Positions 41,690-50,574 are shown, numbered from the stretch's first letter. The stretch: DNA of 58,279 bases from an uncultured Lachnospiraceae bacterium (GCA_910578555.1 CAJTPS010000013.1:34297-92575); one strand, 5' to 3'. Notes: generated by a model not told the origin, from the letters alone. Translations and numbers: made by a program.

Positions 41690-41718
41690 ATCATAATCTT
41701 TTATGCCGTCTTCGTCAA
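41690..41718 (-). promoter_or_regulatory. Promoter of the riboswitch-controlled operon
   Basis: Minus-strand TTGACG (41718-41713), 17 bp, TATGAT (41695-41690), 10 nt before the first conserved riboswitch bases. Confidence 0.8.
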
Positions 41719-41743
41719 TTACAAAATGTATTTGCAGACAGCT

Positions 41744-43471
41744 TTATTTTGGCAGATTAAACTTCGCAATCAATCCATCCAAAGCTGCCGCCTGCGCGGA
41801 AAGCTGCTGACTTGTCGCCGAGGACTGCTCCGCGACTGCCGCGTTGGTCTGGACAACGTCCGAAATCTGGTTGACCCCTGCCTCCGCCTCCTGCATTGTC
41901 GTCGCCTGGCTTGTCGATATCTCGCTCAGCTCCTTGGAGGAATCCGCAACCTTTCTGATGCCTTCCACTACAGTCTCAATAGATGCCACCGCACGGTCTG
42001 CCACCTTGTTACCGTTCTCTATCTCCTGCATAGCGCCTTCGATCAGTGTTCTGGTATCTACCGCCGACTTGCTGCTCTGCTCCGCAAGCTGTCTGATCTG
42101 GTCTGCCACAACCGCAAATCCGCGTCCGGCCTCACCGGCCCTTGCCGCCTCAATAGAAGCGTTTAAGGAAAGCAGATTCGTCTGGGATGCAATGTTCTCG
42201 ATCTCGGAAATAATATTGCCGATCTTCTGAGATGTCTCATTGATACGGGACATAGCCTCCACCATTTCCCGCATATCATTGCTGCTGCGATCCGCCACGT
42301 CCGCATATCTCTTCGACTGTCTGTAGGCTTCCTCCGCAGATGCCGCCGCATTCTTCGAAGCATCGGATATCGTCGTAATCGTCGCCTGCAGTTCCTCCAC
42401 CGCACCGGCCTGCTCTGTTGCACCTTCCGCAAGACTCTGCGAGCTCTCGGCGAGATTACCCGAACCCGCGGACACCTGTACAGAAGACTCCTCGATGTAA
42501 CGTATTGTTTCAATCATAGTATCCCTAAGCTTCTTTAAGGAATCAAAAATCTGTCTGAACTCCCCGGTGTATTTAGAGCCGTCTTTCGATCTGACCGCGA
42601 AGTTTGACGTCGCCATCTCTCCTAAAATATAGTCCATATCATATATAATGAAATTCAATGTCCCGGCCATGTCATTCGCTGAACTGATGATATCGGCAAC
42701 CTCATCGTTGGCCTTCACCTCCGGAAACGGACTGGTAAGATCACCCAAGGCAAACCCCGCCAGTCTTTCTTTCAGTTGAACGAGCGGTGTTGAAATATTA
42801 AGTGCTATGTAATTCCCCAGACGGATAGACGTCGCAATCGCTATCACAATCACCACTGCAATCACGACAACCAGCACTATCGAGACGACCGTCATCGTCG
42901 AAGAGATACTGTTACCGCGGTCAACCTTGATATCCATGATCGAAACCAGCTGATCATTGATATCTTCATATAACGGCATCAGATCGCTCATCGCCATATC
43001 CTGTGCCTGCCTTGAAAGTTCGGCATCCGCATTGGACCCCAGCTCCAGAATCTGGTTGTCCAGTTCCCAGTAACCGGGAAGTTTACCGGCAATGTTCTGA
43101 TAAACCTCTTTGTTCGCATCGGTCACCATAAATTTCTCCAGTGCCGCAAAACTTGCTGTAAAATTATCTATGCTCACGGCGTGCGCCGTTTTCATGCCTT
43201 CAACTGCTCCAGCCTCATCATAACCGATACAGCCGCGCAACGTGGACCTCGTCTCCGCAAAATACGTCATCGCCTTACCCACATCTCCCTGCGCAAAACC
43301 GTAATCCTGCATCGCCCCCGCATAAGTCTTCGTTATAATGATCATTACGATCAGCACCAGTGCCGCCACCAGCGCCGGGACTCCGGATGCAATCACAAAA
43401 CCGCGGAACAGCCGTTCCCTGATTCGATACCTGTTTAATCTTTCGTACACCTGGTTTAACTTTTTGAGCAT
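41744..43471 (-). CDS. Methyl-accepting chemotaxis protein with 4-helix-bundle sensor
   Basis: 575 aa. TM1 (about 29-47) and TM2 (about 188-212) bracket an external helical domain of about 140 residues (4HB_MCP-like, ETRSTLRGCIGYDE near its start). HAMP follows (about 213-265: NISTPLVQLKERLAGFALGDLT), then the cytoplasmic coiled coil with hairpin IEAARAGEAGRGFAVVADQIRQLAEQS (near 443). ATG 43471 was chosen because AGGAGG lies 8 nt upstream and the promoter -10 (43552-43557) would place the longer open frame start (43549) at the transcription start itself. Confidence 0.95.
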   Translation of the reverse strand: MLKKLNQVYERLNRYRIRERLFRGFVIASGVPALVAALVLIVMIIITKTYAGAMQDYGFAQGDVGKAMTYFAETRSTLRGCIGYDEAGAVEGMKTAHAVSIDNFTASFAALEKFMVTDANKEVYQNIAGKLPGYWELDNQILELGSNADAELSRQAQDMAMSDLMPLYEDINDQLVSIMDIKVDRGNSISSTMTVVSIVLVVVIAVVIVIAIATSIRLGNYIALNISTPLVQLKERLAGFALGDLTSPFPEVKANDEVADIISSANDMAGTLNFIIYDMDYILGEMATSNFAVRSKDGSKYTGEFRQIFDSLKKLRDTMIETIRYIEESSVQVSAGSGNLAESSQSLAEGATEQAGAVEELQATITTISDASKNAAASAEEAYRQSKRYADVADRSSNDMREMVEAMSRINETSQKIGNIISEIENIASQTNLLSLNASIEAARAGEAGRGFAVVADQIRQLAEQSSKSAVDTRTLIEGAMQEIENGNKVADRAVASIETVVEGIRKVADSSKELSEISTSQATTMQEAEAGVNQISDVVQTNAAVAEQSSATSQQLSAQAAALDGLIAKFNLPK

Positions 43472-43551
43472 TCCCCTTACCTCCTTGCATACTGCTTTAA
43501 ATCTTGTATTACAACAAATGTCTGCTTCGTAGCCGCTTGTCTTCTGCACTG

Positions 43552-43580
43552 ATTATACCACATGTGAAAGTCAACTGCAA
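43552..43580 (-). promoter_or_regulatory. Promoter of the second chemoreceptor gene
   Basis: Minus-strand TTGCAG (43580-43575), 17 bp, TATAAT (43557-43552) with an extended TGG. It overlaps the T-tract of the antiporter terminator. Confidence 0.75.
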
Positions 43581-43615
43581 AAAAAAACAACGGGAACAGA
43601 TCAGTTCTGCTCCCG
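43579..43615 (-). terminator. Rho-independent terminator of the NhaC gene
   Basis: Stem CGGGAGCAGAA / TCTGTTCCCG on the minus strand with a 4-nt loop and one mismatch, followed by nine T. It lies between the antiporter stop (43672) and the chemoreceptor promoter. Confidence 0.85.
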
Positions 43616-43671
43616 CCGCCAATAAGTCTGTTATAGCACTGCCGCCTGCGCCATACACGCATACCTTGCCG

Positions 43672-45291
43672 TTACGCCTGCGCGTTCCCTTCGCTTCTGC
43701 TCTTGATCACCGCCAGCACTGCTAACAGCAGCACGATTCCCACCGGCAGAGAAATCCACGGACTCTGTGCGAAGCCTGCCACGATGTATGTGACAAAGGA
43801 AATCACCGCCACCACAATCACATAAGGAAGCTGTGTGGACACATGATTCACATGGTCGCACTGCGCACCCGCTGACGCCATGATCGTGGTATCGGATATG
43901 GGCGAACAGTGATCGCCGCATACCGCTCCTGCCATACAGGCCGAAATGGAAATGATCATAAGCTGCGGGTTCGTGTTCATAAATACATTTACCACAATCG
44001 GGATCAGAATGCCAAATGTTCCCCAGGATGTTCCCGTGGAAAATGCAAGGAAACATGCCACAAGGAAAATGATTGCCGGCAGGAAATTCATGAATCCTCC
44101 CGCACTTTTCTGTACTGCATCCGCAACGAAAACCGCCGCTCCCAGAGAATCAGTCATGGCCTTTAACGTCCATGCAAAGGTAAGGATCAAAATAGCCGGT
44201 ACCATTGCCTTAAAGCCGTCAGGCAGACATTTCATACAGTCCGTAAAACTCAACACTCTTCTGATCAGATAGATGATAATCGTCAGGATCATCGCACAGA
44301 TGCTGCCCAGCGCAAGACCTACGGAAGCATCGGAATTGGAAAAAGCCTCCACAAACCCGGCACCGTCAAAAAATCCGCCTGTGTAGATCATGCCGATGAC
44401 ACAGGATATGATCAGCAGAGCGATAGGAATCAGCAAGTCGATCACTTTGCCCTTCCGATTCACAGTCTCCTGTTCCTGACCGGAAGCCGCTTGTCCGGTG
44501 GAGAACAGATCTCCCTTAAGCGCATTGGCTTCATGGGTTTTCATCGAACCGAAATCCACCTTCATCAGTACGATCGAGATCATCATAATGATCGTCAGGA
44601 TTGCATAGAAATTATAAGGAATGGCGCGGATAAAAATGGAAAATCCGTCTTCCCCCTCCACAAAACCGGAAACAGCCGCAGCCCATGAGGAGATCGGCGC
44701 GATGATACAGACAGGTGCTGCCGTAGCATCGATCAGATAAGCCAGTTTCGCGCGGGAAACCTTGTGTTCGTCCGTTACAGGCTTCATAACACTGCCCACG
44801 GTCAGACAGTTGAAATAGTCGTCAATAAAAATCAGCACACCCAGCGCAACAGTTGCTAACTGCGCACCTGCGCGGGTCTTGATCTTCTCTTTGGCATAAT
44901 GCCCGAAAGCAGCAGAACCGCCGGCACGGTTCATCAGGCTTACCATGGCGCCCAGTATCACGAGAAAAATAAGGATACCGACATTATAGCCGTCAGACAG
45001 CACAGCCACAAAACCGCCGTTAAAAATATGTGTCAGCGTCCCCTCAAAAGAAAAGCCGGAATAGAACAGTCCGCCCACCAGAATACCGATGAACAGAGAA
45101 CTGTAAACCTCCTTCGTGATCAGCGCCAGCACAATAGCTACAACAGGCGGAACCAGCGCCCAGAAAGTCGCGTACATGGAAGGTATATACTCCACTTCTG
45201 CCCCTTCCTCTGCCGCCAGTGCGGTGATCGGCAAAAGCACCAGGCACAGAATCAACACGCCGATTCCTCGTAACATTTTTTTCTTTTTCAT
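43672..45291 (-). CDS. NhaC-family Na+/H+ antiporter
   Basis: 539 aa. A cleavable-looking N-terminal signal (KKKKMLRGIGVLILCLVLLPITALAAEE) precedes about twelve membrane helices. NhaC-type motifs include LTHIFNGGFVAVLSDGYNVGILIF, GVLIFIDDYFNCLTVGSVMKPVTD, KLAYLIDATAAPVCIIAPISSWAA and STGTSWGTFGILIPI. It exchanges sodium for protons or, in some members, an organic anion such as malate/lactate. SD GGAG before the ATG. Monocistronic with its own promoter and terminator. Confidence 0.93.
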   Translation of the reverse strand: MKKKKMLRGIGVLILCLVLLPITALAAEEGAEVEYIPSMYATFWALVPPVVAIVLALITKEVYSSLFIGILVGGLFYSGFSFEGTLTHIFNGGFVAVLSDGYNVGILIFLVILGAMVSLMNRAGGSAAFGHYAKEKIKTRAGAQLATVALGVLIFIDDYFNCLTVGSVMKPVTDEHKVSRAKLAYLIDATAAPVCIIAPISSWAAAVSGFVEGEDGFSIFIRAIPYNFYAILTIIMMISIVLMKVDFGSMKTHEANALKGDLFSTGQAASGQEQETVNRKGKVIDLLIPIALLIISCVIGMIYTGGFFDGAGFVEAFSNSDASVGLALGSICAMILTIIIYLIRRVLSFTDCMKCLPDGFKAMVPAILILTFAWTLKAMTDSLGAAVFVADAVQKSAGGFMNFLPAIIFLVACFLAFSTGTSWGTFGILIPIVVNVFMNTNPQLMIISISACMAGAVCGDHCSPISDTTIMASAGAQCDHVNHVSTQLPYVIVVAVISFVTYIVAGFAQSPWISLPVGIVLLLAVLAVIKSRSEGNAQA

Positions 45292-45342
45292 TTTTTCTCC
45301 GTCCTTCTATCTTTTTTCTATCGTTTCTCTACTGCCGAAGTA

Positions 45343-45371
45343 AGTATATCACTGCCTTATCCATTAAACAA
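45343..45371 (-). promoter_or_regulatory. Promoter of the NhaC gene
   Basis: Minus-strand TTGTTT (45371-45366), 17 bp, TATACT (45348-45343), about 52 nt before the ATG. Confidence 0.65.
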
Positions 45372-45427
45372 GAAAAAATGTAGAAAACCGTCGGTCTTTC
45401 TGTATGTTATGCCTGCTGCCGCGTGCT

Positions 45428-46273
45428 TTACTTCTCCATGATGTTCCGATTCAGACCACGTATCTCCCGTTTTACATACTGCTCCTGAAACAGGCGCAGA
45501 TGCTCATCCTCCCGACTCCTTTGTCTTTCGGCGCTTTCCTTAATGATCTCTATATATTTCACACGCCGTCTCAGTTTCTCCTTCTGTTCGGCTTCGAACT
45601 GTTCCTGTTCCTCCTTCGTCGGACCGACCAGCTTCCCGCCGCCTCCTGTAACGGTGCAGTTCCTCACATTGCCGTCTTCGTCCAGGTCAAATACATAACT
45701 TTTCTCTGCCTGATGTTCTGCCACATTCATACCGTAAGATGCCGCCACGGTATTATCCCAGCGGTCATAATCCTCTTTCCACTCCTGCAGCTTCGCCATG
45801 ATCTGTCGCGCATAAGCGGGATCTGCATCCATCTTCTCCTGCAGCTTCTCCGGCACAAGAACCGCGATCCTTCCGGAGCCGATGCTGCCGTAATTTCTCT
45901 GCAGATCACCACGGGTCTGTGGCGGATTGGCACCCGAAGGCCGCCAGTCATTCAAGGCATCTGCGCTCGTGCCTTTCTGAAAATACTTCCAGAACGGAAA
46001 GTCGTTTCTCTGCCAGTAACCGGCGGAAATATCCGCATTTCCCACATGGGTCACGACATCATACATCGGAAACGCATCCGAAAAATTCACTGCCCCTGCT
46101 CTTCCCGTATTGTACGTCCTGCTGACGGCAGAAATATAATCCGTGGAACCTGCCATTTTGCTGGCATAGGCTGCTTTAAAAGCATTTACCGCATGCGGGT
46201 CCGTGATTTTATTCAACCGTTCCTGATAAGTCTCACCCATGTACCTCTCTGTCCCGATTTCATTTACTCCCAT
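45428..46273 (-). CDS. Unknown 281-aa protein with C-terminal coiled coil
   Basis: Not assigned with confidence. It has no signal peptide or membrane segment. An N-terminal helical part (GETYQERLNKITDPHAVNAFKAAYASKMAG), a Gly/Asn/Arg-rich middle (70-140), then IAVLVPEKLQEKMDADPAYARQIMAKLQEWKEDYDRW, and a Lys/Glu/Arg-rich coiled coil (210-281). The VPEKLQEKM segment resembles IDPEELERM in the protein at 10988. ATG 46273 has SD AAGGAGG; the frame is open to 46321. It is monocistronic and divergent from the Y-family polymerase gene. Confidence 0.72.
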   Translation of the reverse strand: MGVNEIGTERYMGETYQERLNKITDPHAVNAFKAAYASKMAGSTDYISAVSRTYNTGRAGAVNFSDAFPMYDVVTHVGNADISAGYWQRNDFPFWKYFQKGTSADALNDWRPSGANPPQTRGDLQRNYGSIGSGRIAVLVPEKLQEKMDADPAYARQIMAKLQEWKEDYDRWDNTVAASYGMNVAEHQAEKSYVFDLDEDGNVRNCTVTGGGGKLVGPTKEEQEQFEAEQKEKLRRRVKYIEIIKESAERQRSREDEHLRLFQEQYVKREIRGLNRNIMEK

Positions 46274-46353
46274 ATAAATCCTCCTTATCAAATTTCGTCC
46301 ACGGTTCTTCGGTCGGTCCAAACCGCCCTGCTCCCTTATGATAAGTCCGAGCA

Positions 46354-46382
46354 GTTATACTTCAATTATGATATCGGCCAAA
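46354..46382 (-). promoter_or_regulatory. Promoter of the 281-aa protein gene
   Basis: Minus-strand TTTGGC (46382-46377), 17 bp, TATAAC (46359-46354). An exact sigma-28 type -10 GCCGATAT also occurs (46378-46371) but without a TAAA 15 bp upstream; a CCCGC/GCGGG hairpin lies there instead. Which sigma factor is used is open. Confidence 0.5.
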
Positions 46383-46491
46383 GTCCCGCACAGTTGCGGG
46401 AAATGTAACGAAACCCGCCTAAATGGGAACGAAAAATCCAAACGGTACAAAAGCAATTCAGGCAATTCACGCAATACCTATAAAGAACAGG

Positions 46492-46520
46492 TCTACATTC
46501 CACTCCGATTATGGTATTAT
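46492..46520 (+). promoter_or_regulatory. Promoter candidate of the Y-family polymerase operon
   Basis: TCTACA (46492-46497), 17 bp, TATTAT (46515-46520) with an extended TGG. Downstream, AGTACAGC occurs twice (46546-46553 and 46577-46584), 31 bp apart. No Gram-positive LexA box GAAC-N4-GTTC was found. Confidence 0.5.
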
Positions 46521-46621
46521 GAAAATAACCGGAATCGGGTATGCTAGTACAGCGAACACTCATTATCCGTTGTACCAGTACAGCAGACCATTATTACAGC
46601 CGTCCGGAGGTGCCGAATCTT

Positions 46622-48154
46622 ATGGAAAACACCCATACCTATATTGCAATTGACTTAAAGTCCTTCTATGCCTCTGTCGAATGTGTCGAGAGGAATCTGG
46701 ACCCCATGGACACCAATCTGGTGGTGGCCGACATATCAAGAACGGAAAAGACCATCTGTCTCGCTGTGTCTCCCTCCCTGAAGTCGCTCGGCATTTCCGG
46801 TCGTGCAAGACTGTTTGAGGTAGTGCAGCGCGTGAAAGAAGTGAACCTCGACCGCAAATCTTGGGCGCCCGGTCGCAGGTTCACGGGGGAGTCATGTTAC
46901 GCCAGGGAATTACAGGCGCATCCGGAATACGCGGTATCCTACATCACCGCGCCGCCCCGCATGGCGCACTATATGAAATACAGCGCCAAAATCTATGAAA
47001 TATATCTCAAATATATTGCTCCGGAAGATATCCATGTATATTCCATAGACGAAGTATTTATGGACGTCACCGCGTACCTGAAAACCTACGGACTCTCCGC
47101 CAGGGAACTCACCCGTAAGATCATACTGGACGTGCTGGATCAGACAGGTATCACCGCCGCTGCCGGCATCGGTCCCAATCTGTATCTGTGTAAAGTGGCC
47201 ATGGATATCGTGGCGAAGCATGTGGAACCCGATACAAACGGCGTCCGGATCGCGGAGTTGGATGAAATACGCTACAGAAAGCTGCTGTGGGATCATAAAC
47301 CGATCACTGACTTCTGGAGAGTCGGTCGGGGATATGCCAGAAAACTGGCGGAAAACGGCATGTTTACCATGGGAGATATCGCCAGGTGTTCTGTCGGCGA
47401 CAGCCAGAATTACTATAATGAAGATCTGCTGTATGAACTGTTCGGCATCAATGCAGAACTCCTGATCGACCACGCATGGGGATGGGAACCCACGACCATT
47501 GATCTGATTAAGCAGTACAAACCCGAAACCAACTGTTTAAGTTCCGGTCAGGTGCTCCAATGCCCTTACGACTATCACAAAGCAAAACTGATTGTCAAAG
47601 AAATGACGGATCTGCTCGTTCTGGATCTGGTGGATAAACGGCTGGTCACAGACCAGATCGTTCTCACCATCGGTTATGATATTGATAACCTTACGAATCC
47701 TGAAATCAGCAGGAAATACAAAGGCGAAGTCACCGTGGACCGCTACGGCAGAAAGACGCCCAAACATGCCCACGGTACTGCCAATCTGGACAGACAGACC
47801 TCTTCCACCAGACTGATCATGGATACTGTCATGGAACTCTATGAGCGCATCACCGACCGGAATCTGCTGGTCCGCAGAATCAATGTGACTGCGAATCACC
47901 TGATCAATGAATCCGAAGCCGGACAAGATGCAAAGAATACTTACATCCAGATGAACCTGTTTACGGACTACGCCGCCATGGAAGAACAGCAGCAGCAAAA
48001 TGAAACCGCGTTGAAAAAAGAGCGCGCCATACAGGAAGCCATCCTGTCCGTTAAAAAGAGGTACGGAAAAAACGCGATCCTCAAAGGCATGAATCTGGAG
48101 GAAGGCGCAACCACTATCGAAAGAAACCGACAAATCGGAGGGCATAAAGCATAA
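46622..48154 (+). CDS. Y-family DNA polymerase (UvrX/DinB-like)
   Basis: 510 aa. Translesion polymerase: metal-binding AIDLKSFYASVEC (first Asp about 11), fingers region CLAVSPSLKSLGISGRARLFE, catalytic SIDEVFMDVT (Asp143, Glu144), helix-hairpin region TAAAGIGPNLYLCKVAMD, and a little-finger domain with QVLQCPYDYHKAK. It is longer than DinB (about 350-420 aa) and matches the UvrX-like group paired with YolD proteins. ATG 46622 begins the conserved part (SD GGAGG, 11 nt); the frame is open to 46541. It shares one base with the start of the YolD-like gene, so they are coupled. Confidence 0.93.
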   Translation: MENTHTYIAIDLKSFYASVECVERNLDPMDTNLVVADISRTEKTICLAVSPSLKSLGISGRARLFEVVQRVKEVNLDRKSWAPGRRFTGESCYARELQAHPEYAVSYITAPPRMAHYMKYSAKIYEIYLKYIAPEDIHVYSIDEVFMDVTAYLKTYGLSARELTRKIILDVLDQTGITAAAGIGPNLYLCKVAMDIVAKHVEPDTNGVRIAELDEIRYRKLLWDHKPITDFWRVGRGYARKLAENGMFTMGDIARCSVGDSQNYYNEDLLYELFGINAELLIDHAWGWEPTTIDLIKQYKPETNCLSSGQVLQCPYDYHKAKLIVKEMTDLLVLDLVDKRLVTDQIVLTIGYDIDNLTNPEISRKYKGEVTVDRYGRKTPKHAHGTANLDRQTSSTRLIMDTVMELYERITDRNLLVRRINVTANHLINESEAGQDAKNTYIQMNLFTDYAAMEEQQQQNETALKKERAIQEAILSVKKRYGKNAILKGMNLEEGATTIERNRQIGGHKA

Positions 48155-48579
48155 TGGGTAACTATGACGATATCATCAACCTGCCGCACCATGTATCCGC
48201 CAGGCATCCGCAGATGTCTGCGCTCGACAGAGCCGCGCAGTTCTCACCGTTTGCCGCACTGACCGGACATGAGGCGGTCATCGCCGAGACTGCCCGGCTG
48301 ACAGAAGTGAAAGCCGAACTGGACGAAACACGCAAAGAAACACTGAATGCCGTTCTGCAGTTTCTTAGTGAGCACATTGCTGCGGCGCCTGAAATCGCCG
48401 TCACCTATTTCGTCCCCGATGCCCGCAAGGAAGGCGGCGCTTATCTGCAGATCACCGGCGCCGCAAAGAAGCTGGACGACACAGCGCATAAGCTTGTCAT
48501 GCAGGACGGTACAGTCATACCCATAGATGATATCTATGAGATCGAATGCGCTTCTCCTGATTCCTACTCCGCCAGATAA
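48154..48579 (+). CDS. YolD-like protein
   Basis: 141 aa. N-terminal YDDIINLPHHVSARHPQMSALDRAAQFSPFAALTGHE is typical of YolD-like proteins in this bacterial family, followed by a helical segment (45-75) and a beta-rich tail that specifies VIPIDDIYEIE. It accompanies Y-family polymerases on phages, conjugative elements and chromosomes and is thought to modulate the polymerase. The ATG overlaps the polymerase stop (TAATG). Confidence 0.88.
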   Translation: MGNYDDIINLPHHVSARHPQMSALDRAAQFSPFAALTGHEAVIAETARLTEVKAELDETRKETLNAVLQFLSEHIAAAPEIAVTYFVPDARKEGGAYLQITGAAKKLDDTAHKLVMQDGTVIPIDDIYEIECASPDSYSAR

Positions 48580-48707
48580 ATCCCAAGCTGCCGCTCCAGC
48601 CTTTCCTCCTCAATCCCATCCATCTGCGCCTCATAAATTCTCCTGGTCTGTGTCAGGTATCCGGCAATCGCGTCTCTGTCCGTTTCCCCGTCCCATGCTC
48701 CAAAATT
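48564..48707 (-). pseudogene. Coding-like remnant in the frame of the exporter gene
   Basis: After the exporter stop (TAA 48716-48714) and one more stop (TGA 48710-48708), the same frame continues for 47 sense codons to TAG at 48566-48564. The segment reads like a protein C-terminus, with DGETDRDAIAGYLTQTRRIY and IEEERLERQLGIYLAE as amphipathic helices. It has no start codon or SD. It may be a decayed end of the exporter gene or of another gene, and it overlaps the YolD-like gene end. Confidence 0.35.
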
Positions 48708-48713
48708 TCACCA

Positions 48714-49700
48714 TTACCCACGTGTATCGCCCTGCCAGTACCGCCTGATCTGCTCCTCTGTCAAAGAATCCGCAAACGTCTTCTTCAACTGCAGGAAATA
48801 CCCCAGATCCGTTAAAATACCATACAGCACCGCCCGTTCCTCAAACTCCTCCCTGGTCACCGGAAGCTGTGACTCCTTCATCTGCCCCAGTGTCTCATCC
48901 AGCCGCGCCAGCAGTTCCTCAGCATTATTGGACTCCCCGAAGGTAACCGCGGTCTCGGCAAACAGCTCCGCCACCTGATCCGTCTGCGGAAAAACCGCGC
49001 GGACGCTCCTGACCTTCTTATCCATATCCTTAAGAACAACCGTCTGCTGCTCCCGCATATTCATATATGCAATGAAATACTGCGATTCCTGAAAAAAAGT
49101 ATTATTCATATAGGCAAAGGCCTGCTTTCTGCCCGTCGTAAGGTCCGCCTGCAGCTTATCCAGGAAAACGCCCGTATTCTCCGACGGCGCCTCCTGCCTG
49201 ATCCATTGTGACATCTGTGAAAGTACGATTCGAAAATCTTCCTCCAGCATATCCTGGGTGGCCCGGATCTCTTTACCTTTTCCCGGCATATAAAGGTTCA
49301 AAAGCACGCCGATCCCCGTACCGATAAAAAGAAGCAGCGTCTCATTCCGGATAAACAGAAGCGACATATCCTGTTCCAAGAGATAATGCGTAGCCAGCAC
49401 GGCATTGACGGAAACCGCCTCCCCGAGACGCAGCGGGATACAACACGCGATAAAAAGAAGCAGAAAAATGCCGTAAGAAAAGACATGATATCCGAAAAGA
49501 TGAAATATGACAAAAGAAAGAACCGTCGCCAGCAAAAAGGCGGCAATTCTTTTACCGGAAATAACGATCGTCTCCCGTGAAGTGTCCTGTATCGTCAGAA
49601 GCGTTATGATCCCTGCCGCCGTGCTGTAGCCAAGCCCCAGCATATCGGCAATAAAGATGGCTGTCACGCTTCCTGCGGCAATTTTGATCAATTTCAGCAT
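48714..49700 (-). CDS. Aromatic acid exporter family (DUF939/FUSC-like) protein
   Basis: 328 aa. An N-terminal half of about four to six membrane helices opens LKLIKIAAGSVTAIFIADMLGLGYSTAAGIITLLTIQDTSRET, the ArAE_1 signature, and is followed by a cytoplasmic helical domain (140-328). Family members export aromatic acids or related compounds. ATG 49700 has SD GGAG at 3-4 nt; the frame is open to 49739. A remnant in the same frame follows the stop. Confidence 0.88.
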   Translation of the reverse strand: MLKLIKIAAGSVTAIFIADMLGLGYSTAAGIITLLTIQDTSRETIVISGKRIAAFLLATVLSFVIFHLFGYHVFSYGIFLLLFIACCIPLRLGEAVSVNAVLATHYLLEQDMSLLFIRNETLLLFIGTGIGVLLNLYMPGKGKEIRATQDMLEEDFRIVLSQMSQWIRQEAPSENTGVFLDKLQADLTTGRKQAFAYMNNTFFQESQYFIAYMNMREQQTVVLKDMDKKVRSVRAVFPQTDQVAELFAETAVTFGESNNAEELLARLDETLGQMKESQLPVTREEFEERAVLYGILTDLGYFLQLKKTFADSLTEEQIRRYWQGDTRG

Positions 49701-49796
49701 AGGCTCCGCCTTTCTTTCAATCAGCTGCCGGTTACTCACTGCCCTGACTGCGGAATAATCCCGCCGACTGTTACAGCACCGGTTGTTCCGGCGGCT

Positions 49797-50435
49797 CTAT
49801 TGGAAAACTTTATGTGTCGTATTTTCCCGCACTCTTCTCGCCGGATTACCGTAACAGACAGACCCCTGCGCAACGGATTTGGTGACAACACTTCCCATAC
49901 CAATGATGGAATCCTCCCCGATCAACAGGCTGTCCCTGATCGAAGCACTCGGACCAATAAAGCAGTTGTCCCCGATGCCGGCTTTCGCTCCCACAAAGGC
50001 GTTAAGGGATATAAAGCAGTTACTGCCAATCCTGCAGTTATTTTCTATTTTGGCACCGGTATGAAATATCGTATTATCGCCTGTTGTAACATACGGGGCA
50101 ATATACACATGCGGAAAAGCTATCGTACCGCTTCCGATATCCGCCTCTGCGGATACATATGCAAGCGGATGTATATACGAGGTCATACGAAACCCGCGGC
50201 TGCTGTACTTCTCAAACATTTTCCTCCTCATAAACGGCTCTCCCATCGCTATAAGAATATCTGTCTGATCCGGCGGGGTATGAAAAAACTCTTCTTCCGC
50301 CATGACATTATGTTCTTCATCACCAGTTAAATCCACAAAAAAAATCTTTTCATACCGGTCTGTCTCACTCGATGCAGTAATTAAAGAATACAGTTCCGAA
50401 GCTAATTCTCCTCTTCCGACAATGGCTATCTTCAT
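49797..50435 (-). CDS. NeuD-like sugar O-acyltransferase (left-handed beta-helix)
   Basis: 212 aa. N-terminal nucleotide/sugar-binding part KIAIVGRGELASELYSLI, then hexapeptide repeats from about 95 (YVSAEADIGSGTIAFPHVYIAPYVTTGDNTIFHTGAKIENNCRIGSNCFISLNAFVGAKAGIGDNCFIGP) and the C-terminal VVTKSVAQGSVCYGNPARRV. It would transfer an acetyl or similar group to a sugar of a surface glycan or glycosylated protein. Flagellin glycosylation is one possibility in a motile organism (speculative). SD AAGGAG 7 nt upstream; strong own promoter. Confidence 0.9.
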   Translation of the reverse strand: MKIAIVGRGELASELYSLITASSETDRYEKIFFVDLTGDEEHNVMAEEEFFHTPPDQTDILIAMGEPFMRRKMFEKYSSRGFRMTSYIHPLAYVSAEADIGSGTIAFPHVYIAPYVTTGDNTIFHTGAKIENNCRIGSNCFISLNAFVGAKAGIGDNCFIGPSASIRDSLLIGEDSIIGMGSVVTKSVAQGSVCYGNPARRVRENTTHKVFQ

Positions 50436-50545
50436 GACGTCTCTCCTTATAATTCAGATACCCCTCAATGGTTATGCTTTCTCCGGTCCGGTTACAGTTC
50501 CCCGATCATGCCGTTCATAGCATTTAATACCATGAGTTGCGATAA

Positions 50546-50574
50546 ATTATAACTATGTGCAAATTTGTTGTCAA
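50546..50574 (-). promoter_or_regulatory. Consensus sigma-A promoter of the NeuD-like gene
   Basis: Perfect TTGACA (50574-50569), 17 bp, perfect TATAAT (50551-50546), about 110 nt before the ATG. The rest of the divergent gap 50436-50778 holds this and the next promoter only. Confidence 0.85.

Noticed and set aside
46371..46400. Sigma-28 promoter for the 281-aa protein at 46273
   Set aside because: An exact GCCGATAT is present, but no TAAA lies 13-16 bp upstream; a sigma-A promoter explains the position at least as well, so it is mentioned only as an alternative.
46382..46621. LexA/DinR box ahead of the Y-family polymerase gene
   Set aside because: No GAAC-N4-GTTC or close variant was found in the region; the nearest GAAC has no matching right half.
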